Shown piece after piece: positions 8,726-17,734 of a DNA stretch of 64,000 nt. This DNA is from Massilia antarctica (GTDB lineage Bacteria > Pseudomonadota > Gammaproteobacteria > Burkholderiales > Burkholderiaceae_D), in contig NZ_CP065053.1 in assembly GCF_015689335.1 (NCBI RefSeq), positions 3,224,001-3,288,000 on the forward strand, in the 5' to 3' direction. The translations under genes and the position numbers were made by a program. Under the pieces are notes generated by a model, which saw only the letters and a list, made by a program, of their open reading frames with translations, had not been told where the DNA came from and did not search any database. The number at the start of each line of letters is the position of its first letter. Within the stretch, counting starts at the first letter, position 1.

Positions 8726-9400
8726 TCATTCTTTTGCGGGTGGAGCTGCCTTCTGGCGCGCGCGTTCCATGGCGGCGGCGATGATGGCGCGCTTGCGCTC
8801 CTTCTCGGCGACTTCCTCGGGCGTGTTGGTCGGCTGCGCGGTCACTTCCTGCATCTTGGCGACCGCCTTGGCGGCCAGGCGCGCATCGTTTTCCTCGCGC
8901 TCGCGTTGCAGGCGCGCGCTGCGGAAGTCGTGCCGGTCGCGGGCGGCATCGGCCTGTTCCTGCGACCATGCGGCCCAGCCGGTGCGCTCGCCCGTGACCG
9001 GCATCATGCTGATGCAGTCGACCGGGCAGGGCGCCACGCACCGGTCGCAGCCGGTGCACAGACTCGGCAGGATCGTGTGCATCTGCTTGGCCGCGCCCAT
9101 GATCGCGTCCACCGGGCAGGCCTGGATGCACAGGGTGCAGCCGATGCACAGCGCTTCATCGATGAACGCCACCGGGCGCGCACGCTCGGCGCCATTGGCC
9201 GGATTGATCGGAATGACCTTGCGCTTCAACAGCGCGGCCAGGCGCGCCACGCCTTCGATGCCGCCCGGCGGGCACTGGTTGATGTCGGCCTTGCCCTCGG
9301 CGATGGCCTCCGCGTACGGGCGGCAGGCGGCATACCCGCATTTGGTGCACTGGGTCTGCGGCAGCAGGTCTTCGATGTGGTCGGCCAGGGTCTTGGTCAC
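8726..9400 (-). CDS. rsxB: RsxB/RnfB-like iron-sulfur electron transfer protein
   Basis: A 224-residue protein with three iron-sulfur sites. An N-terminal 4Fe-4S domain uses Cys18, 21, 26 and 43. Two ferredoxin motifs follow, at Cys85-88-91-95 and Cys115-118-121-125. A basic, Ala-rich tail (after about 150) ends the protein. In canonical Rnf/Rsx complexes this subunit is membrane-anchored, but no hydrophobic N-terminus is present here and no other Rnf subunit is in the window. I chose the GTG at 9400 because a TATAAT lies just upstream. A longer frame up to 9535 would run into the phaZ terminator. Confidence 0.85.
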   Translation of the reverse strand: MTKTLADHIEDLLPQTQCTKCGYAACRPYAEAIAEGKADINQCPPGGIEGVARLAALLKRKVIPINPANGAERARPVAFIDEALCIGCTLCIQACPVDAIMGAAKQMHTILPSLCTGCDRCVAPCPVDCISMMPVTGERTGWAAWSQEQADAARDRHDFRSARLQREREENDARLAAKAVAKMQEVTAQPTNTPEEVAEKERKRAIIAAAMERARQKAAPPAKE

Positions 9401-9433
9401 GGCGGCGGCGGGCAAGCAGGGTGGGAAAGCGAC

Positions 9434-9439
9434 ATTATA
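9434..9439 (-). promoter_or_regulatory. Probable -10 element for rsxB-nth
   Basis: A perfect TATAAT lies on the minus strand about 35 bases ahead of the GTG start. The matching -35 region is poor, so this is a tentative promoter. It supports the shorter start chosen for rsxB. Confidence 0.45.
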
Positions 9440-9495
9440 GTCGCCGTCCGCCTTCCTGACCGGCCGCGCCGGCGCGCGGGGCAGCGGCACCGGCG

Positions 9496-9538
9496 AAAAA
9501 AATGCCGCGCGTGGGACTGAACCCGCGCGCGGCATTTT
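9496..9538 (-). terminator. Intrinsic terminator of phaZ
   Basis: A long GC-rich stem (9501-9515 with 9522-9536, one wobble) with a 6-base loop. On the minus strand it is followed by a run of seven T. It lies just after the phaZ stop. Confidence 0.85.
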
Positions 9539-9554
9539 CGGAGGGAACGGAGAA

Positions 9555-10790
9555 TCAGCCGTGCTTCTGGATGAACTCGCCGATCTTCGGGCAAATCACT
9601 TCGCGCCAGCGACGGCCCGAGAAAATGCCGTAGTGGCCGCATTTCGGCGCCACGAAATCCTGCTGCATGTCGGCTGGGATGCCGGTGCACAAGTCATGCG
9701 CCGCCTGGGTCTGGCCGGCGCCGGAGATGTCGTCCAGCTCGCCTTCGACCGTGAACAGCGCCACCGTGGTGATGTCTTGCGGACGCACCAGGATGCCGCC
9801 GACAGTCCACGTGCCTTTCGGCAGGCGGTGTTCCTGGAACACGGTCTTGATGGTGTCCAGATAGTATTCGGCCGGCATGTCGAGCACGGCGTTGTACTCA
9901 TTGTAGAACTGGCGATGGCCTTCGGCCGGTTCGTCGTCGCCCGCCACCAGGTGGTTGTAGAACTCGCGGTGGCTCTGCGCGTGGCGGCCCGGGTTCATGG
10001 CGATGAAGCCGGCGTGCTGCAGGAAGCCCGGATACACCTTGCGTCCGAAGCCAGGATAGTTGGCCGGCACCGCGTAGATCACGGTGTTTTCGAACCACGA
10101 GAACGGCTTTTTGATGGCCAGGTCGTTGACCGCGGTGGGCGACTTGCTCGGGTCGATCGGGCCACCCATCATGGTCATGGTTTTCGGCAGCTTCGGATCC
10201 TTGGCGGTGGCCATCAGCGAGATCGCGGCCAGCACCGGCACGGTTGGCTGGCACACCGAAATGACATGCAGATCGGGTGCGAGCAGGCGGATAAAGTCCT
10301 GCACGTAGTAGATATAGTCGTCCAGGTGGAACGCCCCTTCGGTCAGCGGCACCATGCGCGCATCGGTCCAGTCGGTGACGTACACGTCGTGGCCGGTGAG
10401 CAGACCGCGCACGGTATCGCGCAGCAGGGTCGAATGGTGGCCCGACAGCGGCGCGACCAGCAGCACTTTCGGCTGGCCCAGTTTTTCGATGCCCTGGTCG
10501 TTCAAGTCTTTCTTGAAATGCAGCAGGCGGCAGAATGGGCGAGTCTCCACCACCTGCTCGACGATACCGACAGTTTCACCGTCGATGACGGTCGATGTGA
10601 TGTCGAAAGCCGGTTTTTCGTAATCCTTGCCGAGTCGGTACATCAGCTCGTAGCCAGCGGCGATGCGCTGCGCGAACGGCGTGTGCGCGAACGGGGACAC
10701 CGGATTGGAAAAGAGTTTGGATGAGGCGTCGGCCCACTGCATCAGTGGCGTCAGGAATGAGCGTTGCATCTCGTGCAATTGGTAAAGCAT
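9555..10790 (-). CDS. phaZ: Intracellular polyhydroxybutyrate depolymerase
   Basis: Mobilises stored polyhydroxyalkanoate granules. The 411-residue protein matches the PhaZ1-type intracellular depolymerase. In place of a lipase-box serine it has a cysteine nucleophile in [10 protein letters not shown] (Cys180), equivalent to Cys183 of the Cupriavidus necator enzyme. No signal peptide is present, in line with a cytoplasmic granule enzyme. I chose the ATG at 10790 because AAGGAA precedes it. The frame runs on to 10823. The terminator at 9496-9538 follows. A PHA-system protein is encoded 3.5 kb away at 14277. Confidence 0.94.
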   Translation of the reverse strand: MLYQLHEMQRSFLTPLMQWADASSKLFSNPVSPFAHTPFAQRIAAGYELMYRLGKDYEKPAFDITSTVIDGETVGIVEQVVETRPFCRLLHFKKDLNDQGIEKLGQPKVLLVAPLSGHHSTLLRDTVRGLLTGHDVYVTDWTDARMVPLTEGAFHLDDYIYYVQDFIRLLAPDLHVISVCQPTVPVLAAISLMATAKDPKLPKTMTMMGGPIDPSKSPTAVNDLAIKKPFSWFENTVIYAVPANYPGFGRKVYPGFLQHAGFIAMNPGRHAQSHREFYNHLVAGDDEPAEGHRQFYNEYNAVLDMPAEYYLDTIKTVFQEHRLPKGTWTVGGILVRPQDITTVALFTVEGELDDISGAGQTQAAHDLCTGIPADMQQDFVAPKCGHYGIFSGRRWREVICPKIGEFIQKHG

Positions 10791-10848
10791 ACATATTCCT
10801 TCGTTGTAATCGTTGCCTTGCAATCGTTTGCGTAAGGTGTGCGGATTA

Positions 10849-10879
10849 ATTATAGGCCATTTGAAAGACGTGGCTGCAA
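10849..10879 (-). promoter_or_regulatory. Possible phaZ promoter
   Basis: On the minus strand TATAAT (10849-10854) is preceded by TTGCAG (10874-10879) with a 19-base spacer. It lies about 55 bases ahead of the phaZ start. The spacer is longer than ideal. Confidence 0.4.
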
Positions 10880-10995
10880 TTTAGGGTTCTTGTTGGAAAT
10901 CCACCGCGGCTGTCAGTTTCAGGCAAGCCAAGCGTGTTTGATACACCGTTTTAACACACAACGCTGCGCCGCGTTTATGAGCTACCTAACGCAGC

Positions 10996-11024
10996 ATGAA
11001 AAATGCCCCGGCTGAGCGGGGCAT
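10996..11024 (-). terminator. Intrinsic terminator of the ferredoxin-NADP reductase gene
   Basis: ATGCCCCG (11003-11010) pairs with CGGGGCAT (11017-11024). On the minus strand a T-run follows the stem. It lies 28 bases past the stop codon. Confidence 0.8.
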
Positions 11025-11051
11025 GTGTTGTGGCTGTAAGACTGATCGAGC

Positions 11052-12149
11052 TTAGTCGAAGGTCGGGGTTTCGACGCCGAGGATCTTGTGCAGTTTCGGC
11101 GAGGTCGTCGTGTACTGCATGTGGATCTTCTTGTCCGGGAAAATGTAGGGCGCCGCGCCGAAGGCAGCCAGGGCCGCTTCGTGGAAGCCCGACAGGATCA
11201 GTTTCTTCTTGCCCGGATAGGTGTTGATGTCGCCCACGGCGAAAATGCCCGGCACATTGGTTTCGAACTTTTCGGTGTTCTGCACCTTGAGCTGGCGCCG
11301 TTCGATGTCCAGGCCCCATTCGGCGATCGGGCCGAGCTTCGGCGACAGGCCGAAGAATACCAGCAGCATGTCGAGCGGCAGGCGGCGGGTCACGCCGTCG
11401 GCACCGGTCACTTTCACTTCGCTCAGCTTGCCGTCTTTTTGATCGAAGCCGGTGACCTGGCCGATGATCAGCTGCATCTCGTACGCTTCGCACAGCGCCT
11501 TCATCTTGGCCACCGATGCCGGCGCGGCGCGGAAGTCTTCGCGGCGGTGCAGCAGCACCACCGATTCGGCCTTGCCGACAAAGTTCAGCGCCCAGTCCAG
11601 CGCCGAGTCGCCGCCGCCGCAAATGACCAGGTTCTTGCCTTCGAACTGGCTTGGATCCTTGACACGGTAGTGCACCTGGGTGCCGTCGAAGGCTTCGATG
11701 CCGTCGACCTTGATGGTGCGCGCCTGGAACGAACCGACGCCGGCGGCGATGAAGATGGTCTTGGTGATGAACTGGGTGCCGGTCGAGGTTTCGACGTTGA
11801 AGCGGCCGTCTTCACGGCGCTGCACCACGGTCACTTCCTGGTTCAGGTGGAAGGTCGGCTCGAACGGCTCGATCTGCTTGAGCAGGTTGTCGGTCAATTC
11901 CTGGCCGGTGCACACCGGCACGGCCGGGATGTCGTAGATCGGCTTGTCGGGATACAGTTCCACGCACTGACCGCCCACGGCCGGCAGCGAATCGATCACA
12001 TGGGCCTTAATTTCCAGCAAGCCGAGCTCGAACACCTGGAACAAACCGACCGGGCCTGCACCGATGATCACGGCATCGGACTCGATGGCGCCGGCAAAGG
12101 AACTATTGGCAGCGAGGCTGCCTGCTTCATGGTTGGCGATGATAGTCAT
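11052..12149 (-). CDS. Ferredoxin-NADP+ reductase, thioredoxin-reductase-like type
   Basis: A 365-residue flavoprotein that moves electrons between NADPH and ferredoxin. The FAD-binding motif GAGPVG is at residues 30-35. A second dinucleotide motif ([12 protein letters not shown]) binds NADPH, and the C-terminal [13 protein letters not shown] motif belongs to this class. The redox-active CxxC of thioredoxin reductase is absent, which separates it from that enzyme. I chose the ATG at 12149 because AGGAAG lies ahead. The fdxA gene lies 160 bases upstream on the same strand, so the encoded ferredoxin is a likely partner. Confidence 0.94.
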   Translation of the reverse strand: MTIIANHEAGSLAANSSFAGAIESDAVIIGAGPVGLFQVFELGLLEIKAHVIDSLPAVGGQCVELYPDKPIYDIPAVPVCTGQELTDNLLKQIEPFEPTFHLNQEVTVVQRREDGRFNVETSTGTQFITKTIFIAAGVGSFQARTIKVDGIEAFDGTQVHYRVKDPSQFEGKNLVICGGGDSALDWALNFVGKAESVVLLHRREDFRAAPASVAKMKALCEAYEMQLIIGQVTGFDQKDGKLSEVKVTGADGVTRRLPLDMLLVFFGLSPKLGPIAEWGLDIERRQLKVQNTEKFETNVPGIFAVGDINTYPGKKKLILSGFHEAALAAFGAAPYIFPDKKIHMQYTTTSPKLHKILGVETPTFD

Positions 12150-12308
12150 GCGCTTACTTCCTGTTGATTTTGGGGTGGGGTGCAGCGTGCGGCAATGCAT
12201 TAAGCATTGCCGCGAATGGCCGACAGTGTGCCACGATGGAGACGATCTTGCTGGCGCGAACCTGGAATGCCGGGCCGCGAGGGCGGTCCGGCAGGGCTGC
12301 TGGCTGGC

Positions 12309-12632
12309 TTAACGGATCAGCTGATCGAGCTTGTCCTTGACGTCTTTCCACTGCTCCGCTTCGGGCAGCGCCGGCTTGGTCTTGGTGATGGATGGCCAGG
12401 CGCGCGCCAGTTCAACGTTGATCTTGATGAACTGCTGCTGATCGGCCGGCACATCTTCTTCCGCATAGATGGCGTTGACGGGACATTCGGCCACGCAGAC
12501 GGCGCAATCGATGCATTCGTCCGGATCGATCGTCAGAAAATTCGGGCCTTCCCGGAAACAATCTACCGGGCATACATCGACGCAATCGGTGTAACGACAG
12601 CTGATGCACGATTCGGTGACAACGTGGGTCAT
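12309..12632 (-). CDS. fdxA: 7Fe ferredoxin FdxA
   Basis: A 107-residue ferredoxin. The first half has C-x7-C-x3-CP spacing (Cys9, 17, 21) for a [3Fe-4S] cluster. The second has Cys40, 43, 46 and 50 with the CIDCAVCVAECPV pattern for a [4Fe-4S] cluster. The C-terminal helical extension (IKINVELARAWPSIT) is typical of the Azotobacter-type FdxA. The ATG at 12632 opens the conserved MTHVVTESC. It lies directly upstream of a ferredoxin-NADP reductase gene on the same strand, which suggests they work together. Confidence 0.95.
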   Translation of the reverse strand: MTHVVTESCISCRYTDCVDVCPVDCFREGPNFLTIDPDECIDCAVCVAECPVNAIYAEEDVPADQQQFIKINVELARAWPSITKTKPALPEAEQWKDVKDKLDQLIR

Positions 12633-12870
12633 AACAGTCCTATCAGTGAAAAGGGGTGCTGCGGGCCGCTGGCGAGGGTAAACGCCGACCATGGCAAAGC
12701 ACTGTATTTTAAGGCAATTCGCTTATTCCCACAATTTTTGGCTTATACGCAATCCACATAAGCAAATGCGCAGTTGCAGCCGCGCACATGGCGTTTTTTG
12801 CCCAAAAACCAAGACTTGTTTTCCTGCCAATCAAAGCGAACTGAACAGAAATGGTCGCCCTGATGCCGGT

Positions 12871-12899
12871 GCCCGGGTTTGATGCGCATCAAACCGGGC
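12871..12899 (-). terminator. Strong hairpin at the end of the antiporter gene
   Basis: A near-perfect palindrome: the left arm GCCCGGGTTTGATG pairs with CATCAAACCGGGC, with one bulged G and a 2-base turn. It lies 13 bases after the stop of the minus-strand antiporter. The T-tract is weak, so termination may be inefficient. Confidence 0.5.
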
Positions 12900-12911
12900 C
12901 GAAAATCGCCG

Positions 12912-14156
12912 CTACAGCAGGAACATGATCATCGCCATGATGGTCGGCGGCAGCGCGCCCAGCAGCAAGGCACCGACCCCGATCGATCCATCCTCGAAGC
13001 CCTCGCGCACCAGCGCCGCGCCGGCCGGATTGGGGGCGTTGGCGATGATGGTCAGGCCGCCGCCGGCCACCGCGCCGGCCAGCAGCATGTACTTGGCCTG
13101 GTCGGACAGGCCGACGATCAGCGAACCGAGGTAGGTGAGGGCGGCGTTGTCGGTGATCGCGGTGAGCGCGGTGGCGCCGAAGAACAGCGCGCGCGGTCCC
13201 ATGCTGGAAACGAGCGGTTGCAGCCACCATTGCTGCATGCCGCCCAACACCACCAGTCCGGCCAGGAAAAAGCCGACCATCAAGCCTTCCTTGAGGATCA
13301 GGGGATTCTGGTATTTTTCGTAGGCGTGGGTGAAGCCGATGAAAAACAGGAACAGGCCGATGAAGATCACCGGATGGTGGGCAAATCCGACCACCGCCGC
13401 CAGGAAGGCCAGGTGGATCGCGCTCACCAGCAGCGGCACCCTGACGGCGCCGGGCGCCGGCGCGGGCGAATCAACGAGATGCCCGCGCAGCATGGCGCTG
13501 ACCACCGTGGCGTTGATCAGCACCGCCACGGCGGCGCGCCAGCCGAAGGTGGAGGCCATGAAGGCGCTGTCCCAGTGCCAGGTCGAGGCCACCATCAGCA
13601 CCGGCGGGGCAGCGAAGGCGGTCAGGGTGCCGCCGATCGACACGTTGACGAACAGCACGCCCAGGGCGGCGTACTTGAGCCACTCCGGCATGTCCTTGCG
13701 AAAAATCTGCGGCGCCAGCATCAGCGCGGCCAGGGTCATGGCGGCCGGCTCCGTGATGAGCGAGCCGAGCAGCGGCACCAGCGACAGGCACAGCCACACA
13801 TTGACCAGCGGCGTGCGCAGCGGCACCAGGCGCGCCAGGGTGGCGATGGCGGCGCGGATCGCTTCGAGCACCGGGCGCGACGCGGCCACCACCATGATGA
13901 CGAACACGAACAGCGGCTCGGTGTAGGTGCGCGATTCGGCGTAGCCGATGGCGGCGCTGCCGCCCATGACGAAGGCCATGGCCACGATCAGCACCAGCGC
14001 CCACAGGCCGAACACGACCTCGACTTCGCCGAAGAAGTGGAACAGGCCGGCATGGCGCGGATAGCGGTCGGCCAGGCGCTCGAAACTCTTGGTGGCGAAG
14101 GTATGGACCAGGGCGAGTCCGAACAGGATCGCGGCGATGAGGTGCATGTCGCTCAT
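12912..14156 (-). CDS. Putative Na+/H+ antiporter
   Basis: A 414-residue polytopic membrane protein with about ten to eleven hydrophobic segments. It includes a central LLGSLITEPAAMTLAAL segment and the C-terminal FFGATALTAITDNAALTYLGS. The paired TEPAAM and TDNAAL elements are half-helix motifs typical of the ion-transporter superfamily. The sequence fits the putative Na+/H+ antiporter family PF07399. Substrate is not proven. The start has only a weak ribosome site (CGGAAT). It is transcribed alone and is divergent from the PHA-system gene. Confidence 0.8.
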   Translation of the reverse strand: MSDMHLIAAILFGLALVHTFATKSFERLADRYPRHAGLFHFFGEVEVVFGLWALVLIVAMAFVMGGSAAIGYAESRTYTEPLFVFVIMVVAASRPVLEAIRAAIATLARLVPLRTPLVNVWLCLSLVPLLGSLITEPAAMTLAALMLAPQIFRKDMPEWLKYAALGVLFVNVSIGGTLTAFAAPPVLMVASTWHWDSAFMASTFGWRAAVAVLINATVVSAMLRGHLVDSPAPAPGAVRVPLLVSAIHLAFLAAVVGFAHHPVIFIGLFLFFIGFTHAYEKYQNPLILKEGLMVGFFLAGLVVLGGMQQWWLQPLVSSMGPRALFFGATALTAITDNAALTYLGSLIVGLSDQAKYMLLAGAVAGGGLTIIANAPNPAGAALVREGFEDGSIGVGALLLGALPPTIMAMIMFLL

Positions 14157-14276
14157 GGGATTCCGATAAAAAGTAGCCGAAAAGCATTATAGAGCGAGTG
14201 GGGAGCGCCGGCGGCAAACTAGGCGGGCCGGGCTCGACAAGGTATCATGTGCGCGAAAAACACAACAAGGAAAGTC

Positions 14277-14558
14277 ATGGCTGACATCAGCATCGTTCAG
14301 GAACACCGCCTGACCCCGAACAAGGCGCGCGAGGCGGCCCAGAAAGTGGCGGACAAAATTTCCGCCGAATATGGGCTGGAATGTGCGTGGCAGGGCGACG
14401 TGCTGCATTTCGAGCGCAGCGGCGTGCACGGATCCCTGGCCGTGGAAGCGCGCCAGGTCGAGATGAATATCAGGCTGGGATTTTTGATGAGTGCGTTCGC
14501 GCCGGCGATCGAAGCGAAGGTCACGGAAAAGATGAAGGCGGTATTCGGCGCAGCCTGA
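14277..14558 (+). CDS. Polyhydroxyalkanoic acid system family protein
   Basis: A 93-residue protein of the PHA granule-region family (PF09650/TIGR02610 type). The family signature is seen in IVQEHRLTPNKAREAAQKVAD near the start, then LECAWQGDVLHFERSGVHG and the C-terminal helix AFAPAIEAKVTEKMK. Its molecular role is not established; members often lie near PHA genes. AAGGAAA precedes the ATG at 14277, and the frame extends upstream to 14247 without support. It converges on an acyl-CoA-binding protein gene 31 bases away. Confidence 0.88.
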   Translation: MADISIVQEHRLTPNKAREAAQKVADKISAEYGLECAWQGDVLHFERSGVHGSLAVEARQVEMNIRLGFLMSAFAPAIEAKVTEKMKAVFGAA

Positions 14559-14589
14559 AGCGGCCGCGCCGGGGTGCCGCAGGGTTCGA

Positions 14590-14844
14590 TCAGCCCTTCA
14601 ATTCCTCGATCAGGTCGACGTACTGCTGCATGGCCTCGTCCTTGGAGGTGCCCTTGAAACCATCCCACGCATCGTACTTGGCGCGGCCGACGAAGTCGGT
14701 CATGCCGGGACGGTTGCCGTCGGTGTCCCCGGCGGACGCCTGTTTATACAGGGCGTAAATCTTCAACAAGGTCTGGTTATCCGGACGCTCGGACAGATTT
14801 TTGGAATCGGCCAAGGCCTGGTCAAACTGTTCCTGCAAACTCAT
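14590..14844 (-). CDS. Acyl-CoA-binding protein
   Basis: An 84-residue four-helix protein that binds medium and long-chain acyl-CoA esters in the cytoplasm. Family residues are visible in LLKIYALYKQASAGD, the basic RPGMTDFVGRAKYDAW (the KWDAW-equivalent) and the C-terminal helix. AGGAG is well placed before the ATG. Such proteins are common in eukaryotes and occur in only part of the bacteria. Its convergent placement next to a PHA-system protein fits a lipid/storage theme, though this is inference. Confidence 0.95.
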   Translation of the reverse strand: MSLQEQFDQALADSKNLSERPDNQTLLKIYALYKQASAGDTDGNRPGMTDFVGRAKYDAWDGFKGTSKDEAMQQYVDLIEELKG

Positions 14845-14959
14845 CGTATCTCCTCGGGTGGCTGAAATTCAGTGACGAGAATCTTAGCGCAGCTTGCACG
14901 GCAAACCCCGGAAAAGCGCAAGAGATTAGAGGAGATGCTCGGATGCCGCCGTCGCGCGT

Positions 14960-15199
14960 CTAGTCTTTTCGTTCCGCCTCGGCCTTGGCCTTGGCCGCCT
15001 TTTCCTCGTCGCTATCGCGGAACGGGTAGGTGGCCACCTTGACCGCGCCCTTGGTCACCGCGACCCCGGTGCTGACCGCCGCCGAGCCGACCGCCACGCC
15101 GGCGCTGACCACCGCGCCGGTCACGGCCACGACCGCGCAGCCGCTCGACGCGGCCAGCACCAGCAAGGCCAGCGCGTAGCGCAGGGCGCCTATCGGCAT
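14960..15199 (-). CDS. Small lipoprotein
   Basis: A 79-residue precursor with a lipobox LAASSGCA, giving a predicted lipidated Cys at residue 21. The mature part is a Val/Ala/Gly-rich stretch with a repeated VSAGVAVGS / VSTGVAVTKG pattern, followed by a charged tail (DSDEEKAAKAKAEAERKD). It resembles short lipoproteins annotated as NF038104 in other proteobacteria; I am not certain of that assignment. It starts two bases after the FKBP stop, so the two are probably co-transcribed. Confidence 0.7.
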   Translation of the reverse strand: MPIGALRYALALLVLAASSGCAVVAVTGAVVSAGVAVGSAAVSTGVAVTKGAVKVATYPFRDSDEEKAAKAKAEAERKD

Positions 15200-15201
15200 G
15201 C

Positions 15202-15558
15202 TTAAACCTTGAGCAGTTCGACGTCGAAAATCAGGGTGGCGTTCGGCGGAATCACGCCGCCCGCGCCGCGCGCGCCGTAACCGAGGCTGGCTGGGATCGT
15301 CAGGCGCCGCGCGCCGCCGACCTTCATGCCCTGCACGCCTTCATCCCAGCCCTTGATAACCTGGCCGGCGCCCAGCGAAAACTGGAACGGGTCGTTGCGG
15401 TCCTTGCTGGAGTCGAACTTGGCGCCGGCGCTGCCGTCGTCGTTGCGCAGCCAGCCGGTGTAATGCACGGTGACGTGCTGGCCGGCTTTCGCTTCGGCGC
15501 CTTCGCCGACGGTGGTGTCTTCGTACTGGAGGCCGGATTCGGTAGTGATAGTGGACAT
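15202..15558 (-). CDS. FKBP-type peptidyl-prolyl isomerase
   Basis: A 118-residue single FKBP domain that catalyses cis-trans isomerisation of proline bonds. The core VTVHYTGWL, the F-D-S-S-x-D-R-N-D-P-F pattern, VIKGWDEGVQGMKVG and the C-terminal GYGARGAGGVIPPNATLIFDVELL are all present. No signal peptide is seen, so it is probably cytoplasmic. It is followed at once by the small lipoprotein gene. Confidence 0.96.
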   Translation of the reverse strand: MSTITTESGLQYEDTTVGEGAEAKAGQHVTVHYTGWLRNDDGSAGAKFDSSKDRNDPFQFSLGAGQVIKGWDEGVQGMKVGGARRLTIPASLGYGARGAGGVIPPNATLIFDVELLKV

Positions 15559-15691
15559 GGTTTTCCTTGATAAATCGGTGGGATTGGCGATTGTAGTGCA
15601 TGACGTGTCAAAGCGCTATTGACGCCATCCCCGCGCGCGCGCAAAGCGCGCTACACTGCGTGGACTTTTTGACTACATCCGGCCGCTCTCC

Positions 15692-16582
15692 ATGACCAAG
15701 ACCGCCTGGCGCCCCGTCGCCACCGCTTACCGCCGCGCCCTGATCTCCCAGGCCAATCCCAAAATGCTGCTGCTGACGGTGATTCCCTTCGTGCTGTCGG
15801 TGGTCCTGTGGGCCGCGCTGCTGGCCTTCGGTTTCCAGCCGCTGCTCGATTACGTCCAGACCCTGTTCCAGAACCACGACTGGTTCAAGACCAGCAGCGG
15901 CATGCTCGGTTCGTTCGGCATGGGCGCGCTGAAAACCATGATCGTGCCGCTGATCGCCATGCTCCTGCTGCTGCCGCTGATGATCCTGACCTCCATCGTC
16001 TTCATGGGCGTGGCGGCCATGCCACCCATCACCCGGCACGTCGCCGCGCGCCACTTCAGCACCCTCGAAGAAAAACACGGCGGCAGCTTCATGGCCAGCA
16101 TTGCCATCAACGTCAGCAGCGCGGTGCTGTTCCTGGCGGTCTGGATCCTGACCCTGCCGCTGTACGTCTTCCCGCCGCTGGCGGTGCTGGTACAGGTGGT
16201 GCTGTGGGGCTGGCTGACCGCGCGCGTGATGGTCTACGACGCGCTGGAAGACTATGCCAGCGCCGACGAAATGAAGGAACTGCGGCGCCGCCACCGTCCG
16301 CAGCTGGCGTTCATCGGCGCCGTCTCGGGCTTCATCGGCGCCTTGCCGGGCATCGTCTGGATCGGCGGCGCGCTCATGTCGGTGCTGCTGTTCCCCTTCC
16401 TCGCGGCGATCTCGATCTGGCTGTATGTGCTGATCTTCGTATTCACCGCCCTGTGGTTCCAGTACTACTGCATGCAGGCGCTGGCCGACCTGCGCGCCGA
16501 ACAGGAAGCGCCGGCGCCGGCCGACGCCGCGGCAGGCGGGGTGGCTCCCGCCAGCGCACCCGGGGCGCCGCCCCCTGCCTGA
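15692..16582 (+). CDS. EI24 domain membrane protein
   Basis: A 296-residue integral membrane protein of the EI24/CysZ-like type (PF07264). The N-terminal amphipathic region AYRRALISQANPKMLLLTVIP leads into the first hydrophobic hairpin. Further segments lie around residues 88-110 (MIVPLIAMLLLLPLMILTS), 145-185, 210-235 and 235-260. The tail is Ala/Pro-rich. Some members are sulfate permeases (CysZ), but nothing here indicates the substrate. It is followed 48 bases later by the CinA-like gene. Confidence 0.85.
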   Translation: MTKTAWRPVATAYRRALISQANPKMLLLTVIPFVLSVVLWAALLAFGFQPLLDYVQTLFQNHDWFKTSSGMLGSFGMGALKTMIVPLIAMLLLLPLMILTSIVFMGVAAMPPITRHVAARHFSTLEEKHGGSFMASIAINVSSAVLFLAVWILTLPLYVFPPLAVLVQVVLWGWLTARVMVYDALEDYASADEMKELRRRHRPQLAFIGAVSGFIGALPGIVWIGGALMSVLLFPFLAAISIWLYVLIFVFTALWFQYYCMQALADLRAEQEAPAPADAAAGGVAPASAPGAPPPA

Positions 16583-16630
16583 TCCGCTTTCATGGCACAC
16601 TGCCCACTTTTGCAATAAACGGAGAAATAC

Positions 16631-17428
16631 ATGGCCATCGGTCTGATTATCATCGGCGACGAAATCTTGTCGGGCAAGCGGCACGACCAGCACTTTCCCA
16701 AGGTGCTGGAACTGCTCGCCGAGCGCGGCCTCAAGCTGGACTGGGCCGAGTACCTGGGTGACGATCCGGCGCGCATCAGCGCCACCCTGAAACGCACCAT
16801 CGCCAGCGGCGACATCGTGTTTTCGTGCGGCGGCATCGGCGCCACCCCGGACGACCACACGCGCCAGTGCGCCGCCACCGCGCTTGGCGTGCCATTGGCC
16901 TTGCACCCGCAGGGACGGGTTAACATCGAAGAGCGCATCGTCGACATGGCGCGCGATGCCGGCACCACGGCCGACCTCAATTCCCCGGAAAACCAGCACC
17001 GCCTCACATTGGCCGAGTTCCCCGAAGGTGCTTCGCTGATCCCCAACGCCTACAACAAGATCGCCGGTTTCACGGTCGGCACCCATCACTTCGTGCCGGG
17101 CTTTCCGGTGATGGCCTGGCCGATGATCGCCTGGGTGCTCGACAACTGCTACAGCCACCTGTTCAACCGCGAGCCGCACAGCGAGCAGTCGGTGCTGGTG
17201 TACGGCACGATGGAGTCGACCCTCACGCCGCTGATGGTAGCGCTGGAAGCGGACTACGCCCCGGTCAAGGTCTTCAGCCTGCCGAGCGTGGGCGATGCTG
17301 TCACGCGCGGCCACATCGAACTGGGTGTGAAAGGCGAGCCGGCCCTGACCGCATCGGCCTTCGCCGAGATGTGCGCGCAGCTGACCCGCATGCAGATCGA
17401 ATTCGTTCCTTGCGTGGCGGCGGCGTGA
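16631..17428 (+). CDS. CinA N-terminal (MoaB/Mog-like) domain protein
   Basis: A 265-residue protein with a molybdopterin-binding-like fold (COG1058). The N-terminus IGLIIIGDEILSGKRHDQH and the glycine loop FSCGGIGATPDDHTRQ are diagnostic. The C-terminal nicotinamide-nucleotide amidase domain of full CinA is absent, so this is the stand-alone form, possibly an ADP-ribose or NAD-related pyrophosphatase. GGAG precedes the ATG. It follows the EI24 gene and may be co-transcribed with it. Confidence 0.88.
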   Translation: MAIGLIIIGDEILSGKRHDQHFPKVLELLAERGLKLDWAEYLGDDPARISATLKRTIASGDIVFSCGGIGATPDDHTRQCAATALGVPLALHPQGRVNIEERIVDMARDAGTTADLNSPENQHRLTLAEFPEGASLIPNAYNKIAGFTVGTHHFVPGFPVMAWPMIAWVLDNCYSHLFNREPHSEQSVLVYGTMESTLTPLMVALEADYAPVKVFSLPSVGDAVTRGHIELGVKGEPALTASAFAEMCAQLTRMQIEFVPCVAAA

Positions 17429-17734
17429 CCGGCATGTGACGTCTTTTGTGGCAACACTTTTGCGTGGCGCTCTGAGCCGTTGTTTTTTTGCGAAAAACAA
17501 ACGGCCAGATCAAGTTTTCTTGAACATGCCTTCGCCACGGTCACCCGATGTGGTGGAATGGTGACCGTGCATCACTCCGATCTCGCGTGAGATTTCAGTG
17601 AGAATGTAATGAGTGAATTTTTAATACCACAGCAATGCGATTGACCACCCGATTACACGAAGCGACCCGTTGCACGATGGCGAAGGTTGATGCGGTGATT
17701 GCAGGGACGATTGATTTGAACCGGTTGAGCCATC
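17429..17734. other. Intergenic stretch with one weak hairpin
   Basis: A 306-base region between the CinA-like gene and the penicillin-binding protein. A stem at about 17476-17505 (GCCGTT with AACGGC, then T5/A5) is the only clear structure. Its T-run is inside the stem, so terminator activity is uncertain. I see no convincing reading frame or RNA gene. Confidence 0.4.

Noticed and set aside
8726..12632. A novel electron-transfer system from RsxB, ferredoxin-NADP reductase and FdxA
   Set aside because: phaZ and two terminators separate the genes; each is a known family, and no common operon is visible.
12879..14192. 437-codon plus-strand frame over the antiporter gene
   Set aside because: Extremely His/Gln/Gly-rich, typical of an antisense shadow of a membrane protein gene.
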